A stretch of 64,000 bases of DNA, from NCBI GenBank assembly GCA_037127315.1, contig JBBBDQ010001939.1, positions 1,297,001 through 1,361,000 on the forward strand, written 5' to 3'. The notes beneath the pieces were generated by a model that was not told the origin of the DNA, searched no databases, and was given only the letters and a program-made list of their open reading frames with translations. Of this stretch, positions 24,230-34,434 are shown piece after piece. The stretch's first letter is position 1, and every line of letters starts with the position of its first letter. Position numbers and translations under genes: made by a program. This DNA is from Ascarosepion bandense. Lineage: Eukaryota > Mollusca > Cephalopoda > Sepiida > Sepiidae.

Positions 24230-24740
24230 GTGTGGCGCAAGACCGAAAGGTTGCGATGGGGTAGGCTAGCCTACGGTCCAAATAACTACACTATGGAAAA
24301 TTGGATAACCTAGGAAATCTAAATCAACTCTACTAACTAAACCTTTTCCCTGTCAAATTAATCTTTCACTCCATCAAATTAATCTTCTTTCCACTCAAAT
24401 TAATCTTCCTACCAGTGGCATAATTAAATTAACTTTATTTATTTATAACTCTGTTAATTTTGAATTTATATCATATAGTATTAATAACATATTATATTAC
24501 TGTGATTATAATCACAGCACATGGGGTGCTGCCAATCTTAAAGGGGTAGTTATGTGCTGCCGATCTTAAAGGGGTAGTTGTGTACTTGACCCCATTGTGC
24601 TATTATGGTCATCTGTGAAGGCACATATAAAAAGGCCCTATGTGTCAACATTCAAACAGATGGTGCAGCAAACACCTGAGGGGGTGTCAAAGGGAGGCAC
24701 AGATTGAGATATTTTGAAAATTCAGTTGATGCAATTTTGA
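24230..24740 (+). promoter_or_regulatory. Promoter-like block: doubled 28-bp repeat upstream of a TATA box
   Basis: Two 28-bp units start at 24526 and 24554 (GTGCTGCC, then ATCTTAAAGGGGTAGTT). About 45 bp after the second unit is TATAAAAAGG (24626-24635). Upstream, CAAATTAATCTT occurs three times (24354-24410). The layout resembles a Pol II core promoter or LTR U3 region. No LTR partner or target duplication was found. Confidence 0.35.
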
Positions 24741-25289
24741 TAGCTACCATGCCCAAGTGCCTTGCATGGTGTAACACTATTTAATTATGATAGCTGGCTA
24801 ATTAATTAATCATAGAAATTAAAAACAAGAAGCAGCTAGATCGAAAGACATACTGAGCAACTTTATTTTTTTTACTAAAAGAAAAATTGGGTAAAGATTT
24901 TGTTTTTATTTGCAAAAGAGGATGTTTTTCCTTTTCACAGAAAATAGAGAATTGTAAAAGAAACAGACTTTGGATTCTGTCAGAACCAGTTAATGTCATG
25001 ACGCACCAAGAGACACAGAAAATAGGTGTATTCACCACCTGTGCAGCAATAATAAATCCCGGACGGTCAAGTGGGCTGAAATAATCAAAATTCAGTTATC
25101 TAAAAAGAAAATGATGAAGAAAGCTAAGTTTTGATATGATCATGGACTTGCTTTTCCAAAAGCTGTTGACAATGGATTTTTTTTTCTGTCGCCATCTGGA
25201 AAAGCAGATGATACAAAGACAAAAGATTTAATTTTCAGGTGGAACATGGCCACCCAGTTAGAAGTTGATTAGCAGTAATTAATGATCCA

Positions 25290-26640
25290 GCCAAGGTTCG
25301 GCCAAGTGGATTTTGGGTGGCAAAGTAAGAGAAAAATCTTAATGACAGGTCATCTGCGATTCTTAAGAATTCTGGCCGATAAAGGGAAGAAAGAAGGAAA
25401 GATAATTTTTATTTTCTCTTTGGGCGACAATATAAGCTAATGTTGGTCTAGTCACACCCACACTGCCGAGAGATCATTGGCCGAGTGGTAGTACGGATGA
25501 TAAGCAGAGGTGAAGGAATGAGAAGGAAGGGAAACCTGTTGACACCCACTGAAGGGATTGGTATGAGGTACCAATATGAGAAAGAAAAAGTTTAGGAGGA
25601 TAATTCCTCTCCAACCTCTCTTTACAGAAGGGGGAGAACCCCTCTAAAGCAGAAAATAGTTTAATTTCCAAAAGTGATAAATTTTCCTGTCTGAAGACAA
25701 AGAGAATCCTTACTGGGGACTTGAAATTATCAAATAACCCAGACCATGTCTGGCCTCCGCACCAGATTCTGACCAGAGTCAATATAAACGAACATCCCCA
25801 AGCGTTCAAGGAACAGAGAGGCAGTTGCAGTTGAGCTGAGTCAGAATGAGCAGTTCAAGTTTTGCCTTGCAGAAGGTGACCACAAGATTCACACTTTTCA
25901 ACTTCGATTTCTCACCAAAAGCAGGCATTAATAGAGAATGACTTAGACTCACACCACTAAAGCAAGTTTTAATGAACACTGACTGAAAATACCGAAAATC
26001 AGATTATTGAAATATGACTTAAGATACCAGGATTAGTTTAAGAAATGCAAAGGTGTCATGAATCCATAGAAACAGGCTGGGAGAGAGATGCATTCCTATA
26101 TTCAGCAGACTGTTATAAAGACATTTGTTATTAATCAACATATTTGAACCTCTTGTTGTTCATTATTTTTCTCTTTTCTTTTATATACTTGTGCGATACC
26201 ACCTCTGTTTGCACTATGGCCTGACACCTGATTGATTTCATTTTCCTAAGATCAAATCACAACGTGGGTAGGTTGGACTAGAAATCAAAGTAGTTACTTC
26301 AGTAACCAGACGTTACAAGTGAGCTGGGAATGGTCAAGCTGATGTTGACTCTAATCAGGCATTGACCACGACCAAGACAACCAGAGGGGTTGGTGTCATA
26401 TTTGGGGCTGTGGTAGACCAAGTTTTCATCCAAACTAACCTGCCAGAAGAGTCAGAGAGCCATTACAACTGGCGCGGCAACCATAGGATCAAGACCTGGA
26501 CCGACCACTGCCCCTCCAGTAGGGTTAGACAGTCACAATGGTACAACCATGTGATGCAGTACTACCAGGGGTGCCTCACAGGTAGGAAGATTAATTTGAG
26601 AGGGGAAAAGTTGTAGAACTCGGTCAAGGGACCTAGAACG
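25290..26640. other. GC-richer block of unknown nature
   Basis: Composition is clearly higher in GC than the surrounding intron, with few homopolymers. A TATA-like CAATATAAACG occurs at about 25780. The longest open stretch (26362-26616, plus) shows no motif I recognise. It could be the ends of an unknown LTR element, but no terminal repeat pair was detected. Confidence 0.3.
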
Positions 26641-26739
26641 ATGCACTGTACCCAAGCTGCCCCTATCTGTCCAAGTCTACTCTACCTGTTTCAGATGTTT
26701 ATTTCATCAACCAGATTGAGTCTGGTGATGAACTTGCAA

Positions 26740-27260
26740 AAGTTTTTTTTTTTTACATCAAAAGGAATGTTAGTACTCATATTCGCACTCCTGCAAACTA
26801 ATTCAAGATTGAGGATGGCATACCAATCACCTGCTAAAACTACTCGTTCTGACAATATTACAAACTAATCAATATGCTGAAAGAAGGCTTCATGCTCCTC
26901 ATGGTCATTGGGTGCATAAACCCCAAATGAGCCAGAACACTTTCCCCTTTATAAAAAAGATCCAGCATGCACAATTTGCGACCAGAGCTGCAAAGACAAG
27001 TGAAAAACTTGCAGCCAAAGAATGATTTACTAGCCATTAAACACCCTTCGAACATTTATCAAAATATGCTAAGAAGAGGCAAAACTTCTTTGACAACACA
27101 CCCTCATAATCTCTTGCAATAAAGTGAGTCTCCTGTATGTAATAGATATTCACACTGAAGCATTGAAGATTGCAAGAGAGATGAGCCCTTTTAGACTAGG
27201 TTCTCAATCCTCAGCCATTCAAGCTGGTTAACTGAAGAGGCATGATCGATGCATACTCAT
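26740..27260 (-). pseudogene. Tx1/L1-type LINE endonuclease relic
   Basis: Minus-strand reading gives a start resembling NITSLNG..GLR, then IQETHFIARDYEGV (about 27085-27130) and GVYAPNDHEEHEAFFQHID (about 26870-26935). VVLAGDW follows near 26815-26835. These correspond to the N, QET and YAPN/GDxN motifs of L1/Tx1-type APE endonucleases. Several stops are present, and the third motif reads GDWYA where GDWNA is expected. Confidence 0.65.
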
Positions 27261-27399
27261 GTTACACTTCTTAGACAAACTTGCCTAGAGTCAGGACACC
27301 AATGACCTGTCACATGAAGCCTTGACCCATTTTAGTTTTAATGATACTATCCTGGGACAAAACCATGATGTCAGTAGGAAAGATTAATTTAATAGCTCT

Positions 27400-28210
27400 A
27401 TAGAGGGATGGGTATATGAAAACAGAGACCCTCCCCAAACAAAACTACTTCAATTTTTTATATGATTCTTCTTTAATCATTGATAAAGGAAGAGATATTT
27501 TGTAGGCATCAATAGTCACCCACAGCATGGACCATATCTACTGTGGCCAGACCTATACATATTACAGTCAGGAATCTCTTAGCTTGTTGATTCTTGGTTC
27601 TGTCTTTGTTTGTCTCACTGGGTGCTAAGGAGCAGTACATTTTGCATTATCTGTCTTTGTTTTATTATCTGTCTTTTATGACAGCTCTCCCCACAATGCC
27701 AACAAACTGGCTTTCAGCTTGACATATTGACAGGCACTCTCCTGCTATTGGCATCCACCCAATTGGAAATTGCATAGAAACCCTTGCAGTCAATCATTTT
27801 CCCATTTTTCAGTCCAGGTTGTCCTCGAACATGGTTCCATATTGCATTAAGAATACTCCAACCTGCTGGCCAAAGATAAAATTCAACACTTCAAATGCAA
27901 TGATCTAGGTTTGTCTCTGACCTTTGTATTCTACTCTTAGAGTATTCTCTTTATTTTCATCACAGCTAGACAATCCTCAAATGTGGAAAGAAGTATCTCC
28001 CTTATTGTAGGTTTGCTCCCAATTTGGATAATGTTTTAATTATGTAATCCTTACTTGTCTTGACAGTTTTTCTTTGTTTTTTATCTATCACAAATACTGG
28101 GATGATTCTGTTCTCTACCACTTCCAAATTTGGTGGATTTATAATTAATCCATATGGTTTAACCAGGTGAGTATATTGTTTAGCCTGATTTATGAATTCT
28201 TCCACATCTA
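27400..28210 (-). pseudogene. Possible ORF1 region of the Tx1/L1-type relic
   Basis: The region lies upstream of the endonuclease on the same strand. The clearest open part is 28002-28205 (67 codons, KPYGLIINPPNLEVV... IIPVFVIDKKQ), a basic, RNA-binding-like stretch. Placement suggests ORF1. Sequence alone does not prove it. Confidence 0.4.
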
Positions 28211-28214
28211 TAAT

Positions 28215-29860
28215 ATAAGGTGGTGGTGAATTCCATATACGTCATGTTGTTTCTTTCCTCATATTCCTTATGGATCTACTTGTTGGTAGGGTCTTGATTA
28301 TGGCCCGCAAAAAATTGATAATTCTCAAAACTGAGTTTAAGTGTTACTCATTCTTAAAATTGGTTTAAAACTGTCTTTTGGAGATTAAGAGTAATCCCCC
28401 CTGTTAACTATTTTAAAAAAAGTTTTTTCCTTTCTTTTTAATGAATTGATATCAATTAGATGCTAAACTTTCAGATTATCAAGAAAAAATTTGGAAAAAG
28501 GTAATATTTTCAAAGTTTCAAGTGGGTTTGGGGAGGGGGTCATTACGTAATTCAAGCTGATAGCAAAACAATTTTCTAATGGAACAGTCCTAATGGAACA
28601 TTTAGAAGTTAAGAGTTTAACAATTTATTTCATTTGTGTACAGTTTTAAACACCGTGCAAGGGTGTAAAACTTTAAAATGTGATCCGAATTGTAAATATT
28701 CACATCTTCGCACATTCCATAATGAAAACAGTGCACAAATAGAGTGAAATTAAAGATACAATTACTTATTGTACAGTAATTAATATACATAAAATGTTTA
28801 TATATAAAACACCAATCACCATAACAGAAAAATGCTTTTGTGACAACAGTGCAACAAGATGGGAAAATGTATATATTCCACATACTCAGGCAGTCAGTGT
28901 TAAAAACGCTGCACAAATAAAACTACATCATTTGAATTCATTTAAAGCAGCAAAACATTTTGTCTTTATTTTTGTTTTCCTTTCATTAATTAATTATTGC
29001 ATTTCTTTTTTGTGCACTGCTTTTTTAACATAGAGTGTGTGAGGGTGTAAAAATTAACAAAACAGGAAACACTTTCCCTACATTATAACCAAATCTATGC
29101 TAAGACATAAGTGAATGAAAATGTTAGTTACCAAAAAAAAAAAAAAAAAGAAAAAATTTACAAAACTAAAGAAACCTATGCAACTTTTAAACATTTAGTC
29201 TACCTAGTTTTTGATTAAAAAAATGATCCAAAATAAACATATTTTATACCATTTATTTCATGTATGGATAAAGTCCTTCAAAAAACAGATACTAAAAGAA
29301 ATAAAGATAAATTCAAGATTTTACAACAAAATTTAAAATCAGTTTCAGTTTCAGGGATTATTGCATGAAAACCAGTTTTATAAAATTAGTTTCAGCTCTA
29401 GTCTTAACTATTTGATCACTGCAGTCATCACTAGAAATGAAATCACGTCAGACACAACCAAGAGAAAAAGTAAAAAATAAGACAATCCCAATGGGAATGA
29501 TTACAAAATAATTTTCCTTCCCCAATTTATAGGCACAGAAATGCATGCTGCAATTTCTTCTTAGCCAATAGAATAGATGACTCAGTCTTGGTGTGCCATG
29601 CCTTGAAGTCAGGACACTGCATTTGTTCATCCGAATTCACTCTTGTATATCAACCCCAATTCTTAGTTTGTGAATTTTCTGCCATACTACTGTTGCTTTG
29701 CATTATTCCTGTTAATTTGCCTTGCATATATTGTTTGCTTGCTTTATATTAATTTTGTCCTGTTCTTTTCCTGTTATTGTTTATTGCAAACTTTGTCAAT
29801 TCTGTTTGTTGGGTAGTTCTGCTATTTACATTTAACCATGGACACTTACTCTACATATGG
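28215..29860. other. Intron 2 sequence, no gene seen
   Basis: AT-rich. A pure A run of about 17 lies near 29132. A phrase AGGGTGTAAAA occurs at 28660 and again at 29042, but no larger repeat is evident. Confidence 0.5.
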
Positions 29861-29867
29861 GTGTTTA

Positions 29868-30610
29868 TTGTGATGCAATGGATATTGGCTTGGAACAAGA
29901 AATCAAAGAGCTGAGTTTGAGTTCTAGTTTTGTTTTACACCATATCAACCTCTTTGGGTTATTTAATGCCAAAAAGGTAAGGTTTTAACGTTTTTTTTAA
30001 TGTTTGGTTAGAGTGAGAAGGTTGATTTAGTCAGATTTTGATGAAAAATTTGTTTTTCTTTTTTTTCTTTTTTTTAGAAAACTGAAGATGTCTTCTAGTT
30101 TTGTATTCAAAAATGTATTGCTGGTAATATTCTTTTTTCCTTCAGAAATATATTGGTAATATTTTTTCCCTCTAATTGTATATTTTTATAAAAGTCTATT
30201 TTTATATATATATTTCTATAAAAGTCTATTTTTATACTTTCATAGTGTTTTGACCCCAGTTTGGTGGTTAACTATTTGCCCATAGCTGGGACTCTAATAA
30301 ATGCTACCACTCCAGGTCAGAGTGGACTTGAGAACAATAGCAATTAAGAGGTGGTTCCATGCTCCTCACAACCTCCCAATTAGAGGCCTTGCTGCCGGAT
30401 GCAGTTTACCATCATATACAGGACCTTGAATAGCTGAGTTCAAATTCCAGTTGAATTTGTTTCTTGGAAAAATTATTTATGTATCTCTTCTTCCTCCATC
30501 TATGGGCTAAACAACAGGACAAATTGGGCACTATAGCTTTGGTTGGCAACCAGCCTACCTCACCCAGAGGATAAAGTGGTTTGTGTAGGGTCAAGACTCT
30601 TTCTTGTAAG
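29868..30610 (+). repeat. Composite SINE-like repeat with tRNA-like head
   Basis: A tRNA-like head (ATGCAATGGAT as box A, GAGTTTGAGTTCTAG as box B) at 29870-29935 is followed by a body shared with 48371-48810. Shared phrases include TGTATTGCTGGTAATATT and GGTTAACTATTTGCCCATAG. From about 30420 the sequence returns to the SINE body (GAGTTCAAATTCCAGTTGAA; GGTTGGCAACCAGCCTACC). Two SINE types are therefore fused or nested here. Confidence 0.6.
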
Positions 30611-30777
30611 AAAGACAAGTTACAGAAGTATCAACAACTCCCTTGTCAATGATGAGGGGTCATCACTGGTCTATGTTCCACTGAGAGCATTGGGTTTGTT
30701 AAAACTCACCCTACATAGAGTAAACAAAAAAAAATGTAGCTTTAGTAATGGATTATAAAAGCAATAATAGTACATAC

Positions 30778-30895
30778 TATTTGATCGCATTGTAGCTATT
30801 TTTTGGACCACGGCAACATTTTCAGTGGGTAACTCTCTCCATGAATATACATAAAGTTGAGTATATGAAAAACCAGCATCAAACACAACACCAAA
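30778..30895 (-). CDS. NTPDase-like exon carrying apyrase conserved region 1
   Basis: The exon lies between acceptor ttttccag and donor gtatgt and encodes 39 codons plus one base. It begins FGVVFDAGFSYTQLYVYSW. This aligns with the family pattern YGIVLDAGSSHT followed by a short strand ending in W. Region 1 forms the first phosphate-binding loop of the ASKHA-fold apyrase. Two motif positions differ: the first Ser is Phe, and the His is Tyr. The next residues (TENVAVVQKIATMRSN) match the usual spacer before region 2. The reading frame is intact and the splice sites are good, so the substitutions are probably real coding differences. The exon stands alone in more than 20 kb of repeats on either side. 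Confidence 0.8.
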
Positions 30896-31056
30896 CTGGA
30901 AAAGATAAAAAAAAGTAATTATTTTAGAAGCAAGAATCCAATAAAATATCTGCAAGGGAAAATGTTTTAAATGCCAGCTTATATTGAACTTGCACAGTGA
31001 AACTCTTCAAAAATGTCTTCATTTTTTTAATATTTATTGAAAATTATTAGGTAGCA

Positions 31057-31097
31057 AATTATCTTGGTTTAAAACCAAGTTTTAAACCAAGATAATT
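31057..31097. repeat. Perfect 18-bp hairpin with 5-nt loop
   Basis: AATTATCTTGGTTTAAAA at 31057-31074 and its exact reverse complement at 31080-31097 flank CCAAG. It lies about 160 bp upstream (in gene direction) of the exon carrying apyrase region 1. Confidence 0.9.
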
Positions 31098-31552
31098 GTA
31101 AGAATTTCATCTTCTTTTTGTCTGGGATGTCTCTCTCTATCCACACATGGTTCAATGTTGCTGCATCAAACTTTTTCTCCACAGGACAAACATTCTTCCT
31201 CATTTTGTAACACTGAGAATTCGCTGATGCAAAACGGTGATCATATGCATAAGTGAATTCTCATCATTGGCCAGCAAATAAAATAAAATAAAAAAAGAAA
31301 AGCAAGATTCTCTCTTACAAGTAGTCCACTCTGGTTTCTATCTTTGGTCTCTCCCCGATGGATGACAAACGGCACAACCCTTACTGTCTTTCCTTGTATA
31401 TTTGCATGATGGATGCCACAATAATAATTACTTGATTTTCAAAAGAAACTATGAACACATCATTTCTAATCAAGCTCTTTCTACAATCCCTCTCTTTAGC
31501 ATCTTGAGATATCACTATTAGTACTGGGAAACTGGTATTTTTTGTCTTTTGT

Positions 31553-31820
31553 TTTAAATGTTTGCTAAATTTGAGGTCATTAATGAATTAATTTAATTTA
31601 TTGTTCTGTTTTAATTGCTTAGTTAAATTTGGGAAGTCATTAATGAACTAATTTGTTTAATTTATTGCTGTTTTAACTGCTTGCTTAAATAAGGGAAGTC
31701 ATTAATGAATTAATTTAATTTATTGTTTTCTTTTAGCTGGCTGCTGCTTAAGTTTGGGAATTCTTTAACAAATTAATTTTAATTTATTATTTTCTTTTTG
31801 GTTGGCTAGTTAATTTTTGG
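31553..31820. repeat. About four degenerate ~61-bp tandem units
   Basis: The phrase GTCATTAATGAA recurs at 31576, 31636 and 31698 with a weaker copy near 31760. Each is followed by TTAATTTATTG and a variable GCTTGCTTAAAT-like block. Confidence 0.75.
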
Positions 31821-32363
31821 AATGTATACTATTTACTTAGCAGGTTATGTTTGTTATTTTTATTTAAAAAAGAGTCAGCACTTTGAAAGGCTTGTTCGTT
31901 TATCTTGCTTTTTTTATGGGAGGGGAGGGGTGCTGCAATACAATTGGCTTAGATGGCTTCTTCTGACTTATACTAAGTTAAAACTTAGTTCAATTTTTTT
32001 TTTTAATTAGAGTAGATAGACCCTACTATCACCTGCTTCACACTCCTCCCTCTTATTTTTGACAGGAGTAGAGGCACATGCCTTGTTTCCTGTTTAGGAA
32101 GGGGTCTCTGGTTTCTTTCCTCTCATTTGGTCCTAGTCGTAGTGCTGATGCAAGCTTTATTTGGTTTTTGTTTTCTTTAACTTGTTAGAAATTTCTGTGG
32201 CTTTTGGACTCTTTCTTTCTCCCCTTCTTTCTTTCTTTTCTTCTTCCCCGACCCTGGGAGTCATATATGGTCTAGTCTGTGGGATTCCATACCCAGCAAA
32301 ACTATTGGGTTCCTGCCAAAAAAGTTAAAAGTCTATGTTAGTGAACACTTCCTTCTAGTTAGG

Positions 32364-32818
32364 GTGACATCCCTCGAATCACCTGACCACCCATGTCTCT
32401 GTCTGTCACTTCTCAGTTCGGTTAACTACCTTTTCTTTCTGTACCATTCACCCTCCTACCCTGACTGCTCCCTGCTAGACAGCATCTCTGACAATATAGA
32501 TAATGCTACTTTCTCCCACCCATTTGTTCATATATTTGTGTTCGGAGATCTTAATGCCCATCATGTCAGTGGCTAAAAGACTCTGTTACTGATGCAGCTG
32601 GCATCCACGCCATGAACTTTGCCATTTTCCAATCCCTTACGCAAGTGATAGATTTCCCCACACACTTTCCCAGCATTCCCTCAGGACACACCTCTCTACT
32701 AGATCTCTGCTTCACCTCTGTACCTGATTCCTGCCAAGTCTCGCAGCTTTGCCCTCTCAGCCACTCTGATCATACTGTTGTCTCTCTGAATATTTCACGC
32801 CACTCTCACTCTTCCTAG
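32364..32818 (+). pseudogene. LINE-A copy 4 endonuclease (two frames)
   Basis: The first frame (32364-32576) covers SSVNYLFFLYHSPS and the catalytic FGDLNAHH, then a frame break. The second (32612-32818) covers FAIFQSLTQVIDFP, LLDLCFTSVPDSC and HSDHTVVSLNIS, the last endonuclease motif. It aligns along its length with the endonuclease at 755-1648. Confidence 0.8.
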
Positions 32819-33427
32819 GAGCATCCTACCTACAGGGTCTCCTACTCCTACCAAAGAGCTGACTGGGACACGTTTCGTGATTTCCTATGCAACGTCCCTT
32901 GGGGAAATGTGTTCGGTCTCCCAGTTGATGACTGCGCCTCTTGGGTGGCATTGATGCCTTCATACCTACCAGGAAGTTTCATCTTATACCTTATTCCTCT
33001 CTCTGGTTCTCTCCTGCCTGTTTGGCTGCTATTGCCCATAGGAACCACTACTTCCGACTATTTCAGAGACATGCATCTAACTACAATAGACACCTCTTTA
33101 CCTCTGCTCATAATGAGTGCAAGAGGATCCTGAATGACACCAAGCAGTTGCTTGCTGAGAAAATGAGACTCCAAGGACTATTGGCGGCTATGCAAACAAG
33201 TGCTAAACAACAGCAAATCCTCCATCCCTCCATTAATCAATGAATTTGAGATCCTCACAGCATCAGCATACAAGGCTGAGTGCTTTGCTCACAGAATCTC
33301 CATATTTGACTTGTCTGGAGTACCCACACCCAACTTCCCTATAAAACTGAGGCTAAACTGAATGATGTTCACATTACCCCGTCACTGGTATCTAAGGTAA
33401 TATCAAAACTTGACCCCCATAATGTGA

Positions 33428-33898
33428 GTGGAGGTGATGGAAACCCTGTCATTGTCCTTAAGAAATGTGCCCCCTGAACTCTCCTCTGTCCTCTCTAAAC
33501 TCTACAATTACTGCCTTTCTGCTTCCTGTTTTTCTGCATGCTGGAAGTCCTCTTCTGTGGTCCCTGTATTTAAGAACTCAGGGGAACCCTCAGACCCATT
33601 CAACTATCACCCTATCAGCTTACTACCAATTTTCAGGAAAGTGTTTGAGGCCATTATTAATGTTGAAACAATTCAACATCTTACTGCCCATAAACTATTC
33701 TCAGACAGGCAGTACGGCTTCCGCTTCCCTAGGTCCACAGCCAATATGCTAACAACCATCACGGAGTATATATACCAGGCCCTTGATAAGTCTGGCAAGG
33801 CTCGTGCTGTTGCCCTGGACATCTCCAAGTCTTTTGATAGGGTTTGGCACTCTGGCCTTCTATGCAAGCTACGGGGTTATAGCAGTTTCAAACGCTAG
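33428..33898 (+). pseudogene. LINE-A copy 4 reverse transcriptase, N-terminal half
   Basis: 156 codons carrying RT blocks in order: SSVVPVFKNSGEPSDPFNY, HPISLLPIFRKVFEAIIN, QYGFRFPRSTANMLTTI and AVALDISKSFDRVWHSGLL (first catalytic Asp in the last). It ends at a TAG within the next helix. The missing second half with the second catalytic pair is seen degenerate after the copia insertion, and in the later piece as GNYADDTTIY (about 39470-39500). Confidence 0.85.
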
Positions 33899-33948
33899 CT
33901 TGATCTAATTCAATCTTTCCTATCTAACCACTCAATGAAGGTCATCCT

Positions 33949-34156
33949 TGTTAAAGGAAATAAGTAAGGTCCAGACAGGAATAGAGTGATTAAAAAGGTT
34001 TTATTGTAAGTATGGACACGAGCTTCCGATCTCTAAGAGAGGTAGTAAGATAATAAAATTTTCTCTCCTCTTATTGTCCCTCTAGTGGCCGAATCTTCAT
34101 TCAGGGGAAGACAATTGGTATGGCATAGGGCTAATAAATCCGGTGGAATGTTAACA
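33949..34156 (-). repeat. copia 3' LTR (208 bp)
   Basis: Downstream LTR relative to the minus-strand coding direction. Preceded on that strand by a purine-rich tract. Near identity with the other LTR implies recent insertion. Confidence 0.95.
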
Positions 34157-34175
34157 CTTCCCCACTTTTCTTTTT
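34157..34175 (-). other. copia polypurine tract
   Basis: On the minus strand, AAAAAGAAAAGTGGGGAAG directly precedes the 3' LTR, the expected place for plus-strand priming. Confidence 0.8.
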
Positions 34176-34272
34176 GGTACTAAGGAAGGACTCTTCAGGG
34201 GACAGCATGAAAGGTTATCTGTAGGGAAAAGAAAAAGTGTTGAGCAAAATTGTAAGGCTCTACATTTAAAAA

Positions 34273-34434
34273 TTAAACTGATGATTCTTTGGGTTCTGAT
34301 GTGAATCCAAGAATTTTGAAAGAGGGGATTCCCTTTTTGGTTAGGGCATCAGCAATCTGTTTGTCAGTGGGTATCCAGGATATCTCTGCAATTTCTCCTC
34401 TGTCAATCATTTCTCTGAGGATGGCCATTTCAAT
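34273..34434 (-). CDS. copia RNase H tail beyond the TGA
   Basis: In-frame continuation of RNase H after the nonsense codon: IEMAILREMIDRGEIAEISW, then IPTDKQIADALTKKG, the conserved RNase H end (ADALTK). It terminates at a TAA (34273-34275), about 100 bp before the polypurine tract. Confidence 0.85.
   Translation of the reverse strand: MEMAILREMIDRGEIAEISWIPTDKQIADALTKKGIPSFKILGFTSEPKESSV

Noticed and set aside
28617..29033. Opposite-strand open frames with cysteine-rich product
   Set aside because: Overlapping frames on both strands, no family motif and AT-rich codon use. They are likely chance.
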